The notes beneath the pieces were generated by a model, which saw nothing but the letters and a program-made list of their open reading frames with translations, was not told the DNA's origin and did not search any database. Both the position numbers and the translations under genes were made by a program. From the NCBI GenBank assembly GCA_037447605.1, contig CM074809.1, positions 2,665,297 to 2,729,296 of the forward strand: a stretch of DNA of 64,000 bases, given 5' to 3'. Origin of the DNA: Zygnema circumcarinatum (lineage: Eukaryota > Streptophyta > Zygnematophyceae > Zygnematales > Zygnemataceae). Below are positions 11,901 to 23,600 of the stretch, piece after piece (positions within the stretch are counted from its first letter, which is position 1; each line of letters starts with the position of its first letter).

Positions 11901-14511
11901 CCTCTCAACCTCCCGGTGACTTTTCATGTGAGCCTCCTGCAAACGAACCACGTCTCCATTAATCAACCGTACAACCTTTTCCGCTTGACTGGTTATTTAA
12001 TATGCACAGTGCTTACGCTTCAGGGCTTCCAACACCGCCAAAACCAACCACATTGGTGATTCTCCATTTTAAAACCAATAGATATAGCATCAACTTCACC
12101 TTTGATCTAGACAGAGTGGAGATCTGCCTACGTACAACCCGGCAAGCAATTCAAGGAGATTGATCCGACATACAAACCCCTACAGGTTCCATATGGATGT
12201 CCTACAAGGGATTTGTTTATAAGGAGTTTACGGCAGGGCCAAAAAGTGACTTCTTTTCACTCACTCTCAGCCGTTCCACCCCATCTCGCAAAGACTTCAT
12301 CACTGCCTGTCCTTGCTGCGCTGCACTTTGTGCTTCAATCCTTCCATATGCCCACATGCCAGCTCCTCCCATCCCTTCATAAGCAGCCCCCCTCGACACA
12401 CCTGTACGGAAATCTAAACCCCCAGCAGCTGCCCCACTAGTTGCTGGCCTACTACTTGCCGCCTCTCTTCCAGCGCCCTGCGTCACCTCCTCCACCCTCT
12501 TGCCCACACCTTTCCTGAGTTGTTCTTCCTCCCATCGCAGAGCCTCTTCATCTTCTTCATCAAGAGCATGGGCTCCTTCTGCCCCTGAAATCTCAGATAT
12601 GCCTCCTGTACCCAATCCTGGGACAGAGGCCGCCTCCTCTCCCACTCCTCCTTTCGTCTCCCTGCTGGCAACTCCATCTGCAGCAGCATCCTTTGTGACC
12701 CTGCGTCCCCTTCTTTCACCTCTCTTCTTCGCCTTGCCACCATCACCTACAAATACCATGCGCCCTGCATCGTCATCCTCACCACTGGATTCTCTCTCCT
12801 CCTTCTCTTCTAAGTCATCTTCCTGCTCCCTCACCAACCCTGACTCCCGATATCGGCTTCTGTCAGGTCGCCCCATTTCTCCTCCTCCAGCGATGGGAAT
12901 ATAATCTGGTGCAGCCTGTGCCTGCCGCAACCTTTCCCGCTTCGCCTTTGCTGCAGCAATGGCTGCAGCATCGGGAATGTGCGTGATACCTCCCGGTTCA
13001 GCTCCTCTACCAATGCCCATCAGACCCAAACGGTTTTCCATCTCTGTCTGTACATCCAACTGATTGGAGTTGGAAGTTCGCGCTGCTAGATGGTCGCTTG
13101 ACACTAATCCCTGGCCAGCCCTTGCGGGTTCTAAACTCGGAGGCTTCAGAAGTCCCTTTAAGACTACCACTGGCTCTGAGGCACTTTCAGTTGGTTTGGG
13201 TGGCGGAGGGGGGGGCTTTCTAGGCACTACGAGACTGCGGGTGTTCCTCTGCAGACAAAAAAACACAAGACCTCAGGATTACTACCAACCACGTTCATCC
13301 TAAGGTGCAGGTGAAAATCGCAACATGTTAAATAGAAAATTGCATAATCGACAAGGAGAACTTGCCAGAAACATTTCTTGTGATAGAAAGACAGCGAAAA
13401 AAACGGCTTTGATGCCTTTGTCTTTAGCGTTTGATGTCTTTACCAAATAATTGGAGAGAACTAAAATCTCATTAGGACGAGGAATTCTCAAGTAACAGAT
13501 ATACCAATGAGTGGAGCCGAAACAAAACTTGCAGAAGGGGGCACATCGAAACCGAATAAGCGACACTGATCACTACACACTGTCACTTGTTTGATTTGAA
13601 CTCCTAGCAAGTCTTAATCATTTCCAAGTCTGACTGGCAAAACCGACTCTGTACAATTTTTTTCTCGTGTACTAAGTCAACACGTGAACTAAATGGGCCT
13701 CAACAATGAACACAATAGCAATAAGGACTCCTACAATCGAACTAAAACAATTTGCAGATTTTGAGATCCACAAATGCCAAACTTTCAACGCATAGCAGAC
13801 CGTTAACCACTTGCCTAAATGCACGTTTGTGACCCTGCATTCAGGCTCGTAAAGTGCTAAAGTCTATCAACAATTTCAATTAAGTGGGCCCTTTCAACTG
13901 CATGATACATGCTTGATAGTTCATCTTTTAAAATGAAATGTGATGTCCTCATGGGTCTGGTTCTTAGGACCCCCAATTTCACCGCAAACACTGAGGTCTA
14001 CCTCCGCTCCAAACCAAAAACAAGCGAAAGTGAGGAAACCCACCGCAAGTTCTTCAAGCTTCTCTTTCGTATATTCTCCCGCTGAAGTCTGCAAGGATAT
14101 GGGAACTTTGGCAGAAGGTTCTTTCGTTCCCTTTACTGATCCTAACTTATGACCTGGCCCTTGCCCCGTTCCAAGCCCTTTTCGTCCCTTCGTGAGTACC
14201 CTTCCATCTTCTCCCTCCTCGTCCTCACCGAAGCTAGAAATCCTACTTTTAGGTTTTTCCTTCTTCTTCGTGGCAGCTATAGAAGCCCCTTCAGCCTCGC
14301 CGTCGTCTCCTCCGAAGCTCAACAGGCTTGTTGCACCGCCTCCTGGAAGAGACTTCGGCTTCTCCTTTCCTTTTTCCTTCTTGTTCCCATTCAACCCGCC
14401 AGCTGTTGCAACTCCAACTCCCCCACCAGCCGATGCCTTTTCATCGACGCCGACGTCGTCAGCGTCGTCGACCCGACGGCGAAAATTCGGCTTCTTCTTG
14501 CTTATGAACAT
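8903..14511 (-). CDS. GCFC-domain protein, PAXBP1/ILP1 family (spliceosome disassembly factor)
   Basis: Nine exons read on the minus strand: 14511-14044, 13248-12265, 11936-11769, 11648-11374, 11112-10916, 10429-10222, 9993-9708, 9530-9241, 9095-8903 (stop TAG); about 1022 aa with phases matching at every join. The N-terminal exons are acidic, Lys/Arg- and Pro-rich (start MFISKKKPNFRRR; PPPPPPKP; EEDEEALRWEEEQLRKG), followed by a coiled coil (EAHMKSHREVERAEGSL ... LKDYVTTLCDFLR) and the C-terminal GCFC domain (LELLRWDPLYGNAGFDSMNW ... LLFDYGV ... ALPMLRHSLATCWDPFS). Plant ILP1 and animal PAXBP1 share this order and act with the NTR1/TFIP11 complex that recycles the intron-lariat spliceosome. 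The nuclear role here is inferred from the family. The exon 6/7 junction only restores the conserved MNW-Y-LLFDYG frame if a GC donor at 10221 is used. A GT donor at 10217 puts the next exon out of frame. Confidence 0.9.
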
Positions 14512-14659
14512 TCTGAAGGATGTTCCCGTGAGTGGCAGGCCAACAACCAGCAAAAAAACGAGTGCAAAACTGCCGGAACAGTGTGAATCAGCCTCCAGGG
14601 CCTTCGCGAGCAGCCATGACCTGCAGCTGCCAGCCGCTCCCTGCCAAGGATCCTCCTCC

Positions 14660-14692
14660 GGGTTAGGGTTAGGGTTAGAGTTAGGGTTAGGG
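14660..14692 (+). repeat. Interstitial telomere-like repeat (GGGTTA)n
   Basis: Five successive GGGTTA units with one GGGTTAGA variant, about 150 bp upstream of the GCFC start codon. Shorter related strings occur at 3845-3860 (GGGTTAGGGCTAGGG) and 29540-29560 (AAACCCTAAAACCCTAAAC). Confidence 0.8.
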
Positions 14693-14956
14693 CTGTGCGC
14701 TTTCTCGGGGCCACGTGGTAGTCTCTTATTCGCTGTATGACACGTGGCACGTGCTGGTTCGCCGTCATTCCCTGTCTTCGGTTCCGTGTATTCATCCGTA
14801 CAGTTTCGTTAAGGGGGGAAGGGCCCCGCCTTCTGTAGGGCGTCGTTGCGAGCGCCTCGACGTGGATGCGGACTTTGCAGGCCTGCGGCTCACAAGGCAG
14901 AGCTAGGTCCTCTCCTTCGTCGTTAGGTCCTTCGTGACCGGTTCCTCGCAGTTCTC

Positions 14957-15010
14957 CATGTTGTTGTTTAACATGTACGGTTTATGGCATCGCCATCGCG
15001 AGTTCAATGA
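14957..15010 (+). repeat. Non-LTR retroelement 3'-end fragment
   Basis: Contains CATCGCCATCGCGAGTTCAA followed by TG. It is preceded at 14907-14945 by TCCTTCGTGACC, resembling TCCTTTGTGACC upstream of the copy at 44635-44715. Probably a 5'-truncated copy. Confidence 0.5.
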
Positions 15011-15296
15011 TGCCATTTTCCCCGTTTTAGCGACTTGTAAAAGCTAGACAAGGTATGCAAAGCGCGGTGAAGGCACGTCAAAGCACAATTCTACAAGCAC
15101 CGGGGCGAAATGCGGCTTCAATCGCAAATCCTGGAACGATCATGGTTCAAGTCCGTAAGCCGTGCGACTCAACGATACTGTGTACAAACTAAAGCTCCGG
15201 TTGGTTTTTACGCTCTACGAAAGGGTGTACATCTACGAAAGGGTGTACATTGATGTACAGCATTCCACAATATTGTTCGGTCGTGATGTGCTGGTT

Positions 15297-15350
15297 TCCG
15301 ATCATGCTTTTGTCCCTGTACATTTGATGGCCTCGCCATAGTGAGATCAA
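15297..15350 (+). repeat. Non-LTR retroelement 3'-end fragment
   Basis: Contains TTGATGGCCTCGCCATAGTG then AGATCAATG, preceded by CTTTTGTCCCTGTACATT. A diverged copy of the block at 44635-44715, in the same orientation. Confidence 0.55.
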
Positions 15351-15566
15351 TGCCATTTTCCTTTAGTCTTTTTTTTCCTTGAACATCTGTTTTGGCCTCG
15401 CACTTCATAACTTTAACAGCTACAAACATTCAAGATGAAACATGAAGAGCATGGGTCAAGACCCGCTGCATATTGAAAATTTCACAAAGTGACATAAAAA
15501 CGTTAATTTTGGATACTATTGAACCCCAAGGTAATGCATGCTCCGGCTTGCTCAGCGCACACCTGC

Positions 15567-17921
15567 TCAAGTCTGCACTTCTTTCATCGGGAGCACGCGC
15601 ACGTCTTGGTCTTTGTTGACCACGAAACTGAGATAAATCGTCCAAACGAACCCACCGAAATTGCTACAAAGGGGCTGCGGAGAATCGCAAGAGCCCATCC
15701 CACGCCATCGTCAGCTGCAATTTCAAAACGTGGGTTTGATAAAGACTGTAAATCCACTGTGGTTTCTGACCTTCTGCTGTGTGCTTGCTTTCAGAATCTA
15801 AAGCGCAACTTGTCATAATGATACTGCCTCGTGTAGTGCTCTTTGCGATAATTTTAGTGAAACCTCCATTCACGCAACTGGTTCGCTTAGGCCTTCTTGC
15901 TGCCTCTCATACTCTTAAACACGCTTGAAAAGAAGGTGTTGCAACGGCTTTGTTGGCAGTGACACGTGGAGACTAACCTGAAGGCAAAGTGGGGTGAACC
16001 GGAAGTTGATCATATCGAATATTGGCCAAAACAGCACTCCTTTTAGGAGCGTGGGGATTAGATCTCGCTGAATGCGCATCTTAATCTCGTCCAATGAAGC
16101 CCCTATGATTCAGACACGCAAGGAAGAGCACAAGTAAATCTCAATGACTGTCTGTCTTGAGGAGATTGACCGCATTGAGAAAGTGAGTTTTGAACACCCT
16201 CCTTGAATCCACAAAAACAAGAGTCGCACCTATGGCCATACTTCTACGTTTCAGAGCTTGTTTTTTGGAGAAGTAATCATGAATGAACTAGAAGCACTTT
16301 ACCCTGAGTGACTACTCGGAGGTGCATTGGAACTAGTAGCAACAAGTCAAGAGAATGTTTTGAAACATTGGAATGCAGTACTCAGGACATGGTAGATACG
16401 ATTTGTTTATATGGCCTATGCATGCAAGAGTCAAAATACACACTCGATCATATCCTGCATATTTATGGCTATCAAAATAAACGTATGATAGGGAAGCAAG
16501 TCCACCCGGACGCACGATAATGTGCACTTGCAAGCTTCTAACTAGTCATACAAACACCCTCATCTTCGCAATTACTTTTTCCACCGTTATCCAACTGCAG
16601 AGGGAGGCTCACCTTGAGCTGCGCCATTGAGGGCAAACCAGAGAGCAGTGGTGGGGGGCCCACAGAGAAGCTGCCCAAGCACCACTTTCTTCACTGCAGT
16701 CAGGAGGCCGTTCCCGGGGACATAGCGCGCCAGAAAGCCATACCACAGGTGCAGGATGAGACCCCCTAAGAAACACGAAATCATCGCCATGCGTGCAGTC
16801 CTCGATATTTCAAACTGGGAAATGGGGTTGCGGATATCGCCTGACATACGCTGACATATGGAAATCAACTGCAAAGAGCACATGACACAGCAGATTCAGC
16901 GTTCAAACTAGCGATATGGACAAGTGGGAGGTTTTTTTAGAGTTTACGGCAGGTGTTCGTCCTCCTTTTACACAAAAAATGCAGATTTCAGTTCTGTGTC
17001 TACCGACGACCTCCCGGACAAAATCATTCAAGGCCAAGTGGATATAGAGCTGGTATAAGTCGGCTCAAATAGAATACTGAAACAACGAATAGAGCGATAA
17101 AATGACGAAAGTCCCGTCGTTGGCAACGCTTTGCAGGGGTACACGCTACTGCATCATTGGCTAATACTTAAATTTCACAGGCATATTCCTTGTTTCTATG
17201 CTTTCATCTGCAAGCGAAAAAATGTTTGCACTCCCCCTCAAAAAATGTTGAAGCGAATATTTTCCCCCCGTGACATCAAACTTCAGATACTCTCAACTCC
17301 CTCGTTAAGGGTGCTGTAGCGAAACACCTGCCACCAGTTAATGTTGTCATCGTACCATCATGAAGGTAGCAGATTGTGATGAATAGTACCAAAGTATTGA
17401 ACCTCGTTTGACGGAAGTACCACTTGCAGTTTGAAAGGTAGTGAAAGTGACCACACATTTGTGACGATAAAGCGGCCACTCGTGAATGACTATGCAAATA
17501 ACTCAATCGAAAATCAAGAAATCTATATGCTAGGTGCAATCGACGTCCATACTTGAGCCGTAGCGTCTGCTGCAGCCGCTATAAAAGCTGCAGTCATGCT
17601 CTTTATAGCCAGTGGTCTCTTTTCAAGGGTCGTCAAGTAGAGCTGCAAAAGCTTCATTCCTCCTCCGGCCGTTGCAGCACCCGCTCCGCTCTGTCCACTC
17701 CTCGTATCCTTCCTCAACGGTTTCACAGAAAGGTAATGATGCCTGTGAGGACGCCGTTGAGCTGCAAACACATCTCGCCATGGCTGACTCGACGAGACAC
17801 CTCTCCACCCCAGCTGCTTCAAGCACGGAGCTTGGTGAGTCGTACCGTGCGTGTCAGCAAGACAAACTGCCCCGAAGAACGACCTCACATGGGGAAGAAG
17901 CCGCAACCGAGCCAGTGCCAT
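15567..17921 (-). CDS. Mpv17/PMP22 family integral membrane protein
   Basis: Four exons on the minus strand: 17921-17553, 16868-16613, 16102-15978 and 15674-15567 (stop TGA), about 285 aa. The family motifs appear in order: LYLTTLEKRPLAIKSMTAA (W-x-Y-L-x-x-L-x-x-x-P-x-x-T-K equivalent), SRTARMAMISCFLGGLILHL with WYGFLARYVPG, DLIPTLLKGVLFWPIFDMIN with FRFTP, and FGGFVWTIYLSFVVNKD. Four membrane segments are expected. Members sit in mitochondrial inner, peroxisomal or plastid membranes. The roughly 120-residue N-terminal extension is Arg/Ala/Ser-rich (start MALARLRLLPHVRSFF), consistent with an organelle transit peptide. The start at 17921 was chosen as the first ATG giving such a leader, but the frame stays open upstream to about 18197. 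It is divergently arranged with the LEA gene. Confidence 0.88.
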
Positions 17922-18137
17922 CTCTTTCTCCTTCCTCTCCTTCTCCCAACTCCACTCCTGCTCCCTCTTCTCCCCCTCCCTTGGCCCCGCCGAGCTCTGC
18001 AGCCTTGCAGGAGCATGCCATGGCCACTGTTCACATGCGGCCGTCAAGCGTAGACGCTCAACTGCCCACGCTGTAACCAACGGCCCACGGAACACGCCAC
18101 ACAGAACAGCGTGGCGTCGACTCTTTTTCATAGTTGC

Positions 18138-18300
18138 CACGTGATCATGGGTGGGCACGTGGCATCCACTCGCCGCTCCACGTGGAGCCATTTGCACGTG
18201 CCGGCAACGTGTACGCCACGCTTGCTGGACTCCACGTCGGAAAGTTCGTGCTTCTAACTGTCACGTGTCGACCTCCCAGAACGCCATGCAGATCCGACGT
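18138..18300. promoter_or_regulatory. Cluster of G-box/ABRE-type elements in a divergent promoter
   Basis: Within 130 bp there are five perfect CACGTG palindromes (18138-18143, 18156-18161, 18179-18184, 18195-18200, 18262-18267), plus ACGTG or ACGTC cores at 18207, 18233 and 18297. The cluster lies between the Mpv17-like start (17921, -) and the LEA-like start (18387, +). In plants CACGTG/ACGTGGC elements bind bZIP and bHLH factors and drive stress and ABA responses, including those of LEA genes. The density is far above chance. Which gene they control is inference. Confidence 0.75.
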
Positions 18301-18386
18301 GGCACGGTGCCCAGCCCCTATTTAGGACCTTCCTCCCGCAGACGATCGCTTCGCCGGTAGTCTGCAAGAGGAGGCGAGCGGGCGCC

Positions 18387-19979
18387 ATGGCGCTGAGGGA
18401 GAAGCTTTTGGGGGCTTTGAGGACGCAGCAGTGGGAGCCGCTGCGCCATGGACGCTCTCTGCTGTCGGCTGTGGTATCGAGGAGGGGGCTGGCTGGTGAA
18501 GGGGGTCCAGATACGGTCAGTGTGTCCATGCATATGTTTGGTATATGCATGCTCTCTGGGAGATTTTGAGGATTTTCTGTTAGAAATCGAGGATTTACGA
18601 TCACCAGTGTATATTAGGATTCAGTTATTTAAGTTAAATATTTATAATCGACGTAATGTTTTTTGCGAAAAAGGACTGAACCGAGAGTCTACACGCCATC
18701 GCATGTGAACTTGGCGTGTTTCTCCAGGTGAATTATTTTTTGCACATCTGTAGTATAATTCTGAGTTGTATTGGTGAGCCGTGGTTTTTACGTGATGTTC
18801 AGAAGGAGGAAGTGAAAAATCGACCGGAACCGGATATGGGAAGCACCTTCCAGGAGGGCTCTGAAGGGAAGGCACAAGAAACAAAGGAGGCGGGATACGA
18901 GCGCGCTCGGGAGGACGGGGAAAAGATACGCCAAGTGAGTGGCGAGATGGAAGAAAATAAAATATTTTATGTCGACCACCATTCAGGGAAGCAAAAGAAT
19001 GGAAAACCTTCAGCTCTCCAGCGTCATTGGTCTCTTGGCGTGTTCTGTTTGAAGGGCCTCGAGGGCCTTTTTGTCTTTCATCCGTTGTTTCTAAAAGGCA
19101 TGAATAGGATTGACGACCTTCCCCTGAGCCGCAAAAATCTTGGGATTGGTGGCTGGTAATTTGTTCAGGCGGAAGGTGTAACAGGAACGGCAAAAGCTGC
19201 CGGCCACACTGCGGCTGACGCAGCCAGCGGAGTAAAGCAAGCTATGGGCAAAGTGGGCGAGATGGCGAAGGAAGCAGTAAATCGCGCAGCAGAAACTGCG
19301 TCGGGCATAGCCAAAAGCGCAGATGACAAGACCGAGGCAGCAGCATCTCCAGGCGAGACTGGTGAGGGAAGGACTACATAATTTAACCGTGCTGACGCCG
19401 AGTGCTCCATCACAGGGGATTGTAGTGACTGCGGGTATCATTCATTGAGACAATCAGTTCTATGAATGATGAATGGAAACTAATAATAAAAAGTTTGGTC
19501 GCTTATGGATATTGGAAGCGTAGTTGTGAAATATACCTCCGCTCCTAACTTGCAGTATCCAGCAGGGCTACTCTTCCGGCAGCTTGCAAACGCCCCCATG
19601 CCAGCTTATGTCAGCTTCATGTCACGTTCGGCGAGGAAGGTTGTGATGCATTCAGTATTGGCAAGTAAAGTCTGTGCTCGGTGTTAGCAAGCTCGGGCAA
19701 TATACAAGGTCATATTGAGATGATCTTGATATCCTGCGAGATGAAGATGACACTTTGCATGGCCATTGACGAGCAGGCGTTTTTGGAGGAGGGGTTGGCA
19801 GCGGTTCATCCGACAAAGCCGGAGAAGTCGAATTGACGAGCGAGGATGGTGCTGTGCCGGTGGCGAAGGTTCCTCAAGGACCGCCACACTCGCATCATAA
19901 AATGGCAGGTGACAAGAAGCCAACTGGAAGCACTGGTTTTGCAAGCAGAATGCCTCGCGATCCTCCTATAATTGACTGA
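18387..19979 (+). CDS. LEA-like (group 3/LEA_4 type) protein with mitochondrial-type presequence
   Basis: Four exons: 18387-18515, 18803-18934, 19169-19361 and 19777-19979 (stop TGA), about 218 aa. The N-terminus (MALREKLLGALRTQQ ... SRRGLAG) is basic, without acidic residues after position 5, and looks like a mitochondrial presequence. The middle is a hydrophilic Ala/Lys/Glu helix-forming repeat (KEAGYERAREDGEKIRQ; TAKAAGHTAADAASGVKQAM; MAKEAVNRAAETASGIAKSA), typical of LEA_4 proteins that protect membranes and enzymes during drying or freezing. The tail (SGSSDKAGEVELTSEDGAVP ... PRDPPIID) is Gly/Pro-rich and disordered. If intron 3 is retained the frame stops at 19381 instead, giving 157 aa, so two isoforms are possible. 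The upstream G-box cluster supports stress regulation. Confidence 0.8.
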
Positions 19980-20613
19980 GCGACTTTCTCGGATAGGTCG
20001 CCTCTAGTTGTGGGCAATCCTTTTTCATTCGTACAATCATTAGACATACATGCGCACAGACAGAACTGATAATTGCACTTTGTTCCGAGCTTTCTCTCTT
20101 TTCCGACTTTCTCTCAAAAAGCTTATCGTCAGTTTGTGATGACATGCGATGTGTTGTGTATGCGACGTGAATTATCTAAAGTGGTTTCTGAACGTGTGAA
20201 CGTGCAAAAACTACTACACACTACTACTACTACTACTACTGTTACGACACAGAAAATCATCCTCATTGCAAATCACTTCCTTCTAGATTGCAATCCAAAG
20301 GTGTAAAAGGAGAAGAGAGTGCACGAATTTGAAACGACGCTTATTATACAATCCAAAGGTGTAAAAGGAGAAGAGAGTGCACGAATTTGAAACGACGCTT
20401 ATTATACAAAAGGACATTGTTCGTGACATCGTGTTTGAGAAAAGCTCGACGTCAATCATTGAAAGCACGAATGGGGGACCCTCCAACGAGCCAGCTACGC
20501 CCTACACCGCACTTATAACTTGCTAAGTATAACTTCAACATTTGCTTATTCTGATCGTCGTTCTTTTCTTTCCACGGGAACTCGCTATACATTGTCGGAA
20601 TATGAAGGGGTTA
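19980..20613. other. Spacer between the LEA and SNF2 genes
   Basis: It contains a short (CTA)n tract (about 20213-20240) and a perfect 58-bp tandem duplication. No coding exon is recognised. It probably holds the two convergent 3' UTRs. Confidence 0.45.
20293..20408. repeat. Perfect 58-bp tandem duplication
   Basis: The unit starting ATCCAAAGGTGTAAAAGGAG and ending CGCTTATTATACA occurs twice head-to-tail with no mismatch (20293-20350, 20351-20408), which suggests a recent duplication or an assembly duplication. Confidence 0.9.
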
Positions 20614-23600
20614 CTATGTTCGAAACAAGAAATGGAGATCGTCTGTGGTCAGGCGAGTGCTTCTATCGGCCCCATCCTTTTCTCCGAAGGCAGAAGCCAC
20701 CAAGACTCTTTTCTTTTCCTGAACATTCGAGCAGATACAAATTAGCGCCTTGATACAAAACGTTCTTAGGACCTCACACGAAAACGCAGAGCAGAGCATA
20801 GCAGGGATTTTCCACAAATAAATGACTGTCAAGCCCACCAGCCCACCTGCTACCTGCCCGCTCGCCTCCACAGCTGATACTTTTCAAGCAAACGCAACTG
20901 GCACACGAGTGAGCATATTTTTTAACTTGGCTTTTCCAGGGAGGTTCAATACAAGTGCTGGTCGGGCCTTACCTGAAGCTCCAAGATCCTGTCTTCAATT
21001 GTGTTCCGAATCGCAAACCGCGAGACGTGTACAGTGCGCGTCTGCCCAATTCGGTGAGCACGGTCGATTGCCTGCTCCTCTGTTGCCGGGTTCCACCACA
21101 CATCGAGCAGCAGCACATGGCAGGCAGCCACCATATTCAGGCCCAAGCTCGCAGCCTTTAGGGACATGATGATCACGTTCACCTGCATCCAGTCATAAGG
21201 AAATGAAGTTAAGCTACGGTCATTTACATGCCAATTAAGTTAGCAGGGTGGTCATAAAACACTTCCACATTCCTTCAATGACGACAAAACTACTTCCTGC
21301 AGTAAGTTTAGAGGTAACACTTCGAACGAGAATCAAATGAGAAGTGTACTGCTCAGCAGTGGTGTTCTCGCCAGGCACCATTCTATGAAGTTCTCCTCCC
21401 TCACAACTCTCGCGTCCCTCTCTTGTCTGTGAAAGTTTGAATGCTTCCCTTCCCTAACACACAAACCAATTGCCGTGAACTTCAGGAGCAGAGTGCGTAC
21501 AAGAGCCGTCCACATATGGCTAACTCACCTCCGGCCTTGTCTTAAAGTCAGTGATGGCCCTATCCCGTGCTTGAATGGACATGGTGCCATCCAGTCTCGA
21601 GTAACCAAACCCTGCTCGCTTCAATGCCGGCTCCAAAAGATTGAGCATACTTGTCCATTGTGAAAAAACGATCGCCTTCTCTCTCACTTCTACATACTGC
21701 CGCTTCCTTCCACTGTCTGGAACGACGATCGGTTTACAGTCCCAATTCGTCTCAGCATCTTTCCAGTTGTCGCTTCCAAATTCGTCTGCCTGCAACTTCT
21801 TCTCATCTACTCTTCTCACCATTCTCCCGTCTTCAATTTCCACAGCCATTTTTGGAAGGTTGGTGAGCGTTTGTAACACAGCTTGTATCTTGGATGACGT
21901 CAAAAAATCGCTTCCCTTCATTGCCCCACCTGGTCGAACGTTCTTCACATCCCGGTCACCCATGGTCGGATTTTCATACTCTCTCCCACCCGAAAGAGAA
22001 CTCAACCCACATTCCAACTCTTGCTTCACTTTCGCTGCACCTCCCAGACCACTTCCAGGCTCTGCCATTCGGCATCCTGTCCCCCCAAAACCTGCCTTTT
22101 CTAATTTCCGTGCAGTGGTAGACTGCAGCAGACACGCTCGCAGTACTGAGGGGGCGTGAACATCAGAAGGAGAGAGAGGCCGCCGGCAGGCTGGGCAGAG
22201 GCTCGGGACAGGGTCGGCACAGGGCCACCTCTCGGCAGCGCACTGCCGACAGAATACATGCGAGCATACACTCACAACGGGGTCCTCTGCAGCATCCTGA
22301 AACAATAAATAATAAATGATAAGAAACAGCTTGCAAGAGCCGAAGCAGTCCCCAAGGCATAGAGAGGATATCATGTCAGCTTTTCATGTGACATTCGTCA
22401 CATGCTGTTTCACAAAAAGGTTTTCTCTATGCAATCCAATTCAACGACAACGATGCAGAGCAGTGTATCTTATACCTCGCATATGGCGCAGATCCCACAG
22501 TCCCTTTTCACCATGCTCAGCAACCTTTCTATTTCGTGTATCGGAAGCTTGCGTGCAGCTTGCAGAACCTCCTCACTTGCTCCCTCTCCCTCCTCCCCCC
22601 TCAGGGATGACGACCGACGTTTCACCAGAGCGGGATGGTCACATGCTTGCCGCAACTGCAGCAGCAGCACGAGAATGTTGACATAATTGCTTTGGACAGT
22701 GCCTGCTTTGGCGTAATCCTGCGAGAAGCGAGTGGCAGATGACAACCATAACTCGCATCAGTATCGGTTGAAACTGACTAGAACTGGCAGCGTTGAACTA
22801 GTCAAGATACTATAAGGCCAAACAGCTCTCTACTTCTGTTGTATCCGAGTAATGCAAGCACCAATACCACCAATACTACGAGAGTGGCAGCACTTCAACG
22901 TTATGTCCGTGCATGATGTCAGCCATCTTGCAAAACATTGGTAATGTTAATGCCGACGGTCAAGTTTCAAATTCAGTGCAATTTCGCGAACCAATTGAGA
23001 TTCCGGTCCGCCATGGCAAACAGTGGATGAGATTTATGGCATCAACTCACTGCCCCTGGGAGGGAATTGAGACAGATTGCAATAGTGTGTTACCAACAAC
23101 CACCACGTATGACTATCAATTCTTTTGAAGAAATCGAGTTTCCCACGGTTGGGGAAAATGCAACAACTATTTCCAGCGCATGGCTGCTTGCAGCCCGCCA
23201 TTGTCATTCCCATCATTGCAATTGTAGTGCGAACAAAGTGAGATGGCAGTTAATGTACAAGCCAGAATATTGGATACATTAAAACCCTCCGCACATCACA
23301 GAACGTCGAGAGAACGAGAAGAAGCATCTTTACATGACCCACCTTAAACTGTTCCCTGGAAGACTCTTCCAAGTTCGTGTAGAATGCACGCTCTGCAGGA
23401 GAGAAGTCGGTTTGCTGGAGTGTCACAATTCTCCCGGGCAAATTTATGATCGGTTTTCCGTCGATTTTAGTGGCTGTTGCAGCATGTAATCAATTTCAAC
23501 AGAAAATCACACCGCGAAACATGATGAGTTTATGAATGGGAATCTATCACTCCAAACTAGCCTTCCTCGTAATCTTTTGGTTTTAAACCACAACCACCGG

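Larger units (their letters stand above)
14512..15566. other. Intergenic region upstream of the GCFC gene
   Basis: It contains a telomere-like tract, two non-LTR retroelement tails and mixed sequence. The direct duplication ACGAAAGGGTGTACAT occurs twice at 15217-15250. No coding exon is recognised. Confidence 0.45.

Noticed and set aside
12500-12904. Plus-strand Ser/Pro-rich open frame inside the GCFC gene
   Set aside because: It is antisense to the large second exon of the GCFC gene, whose phase and content are consistent.
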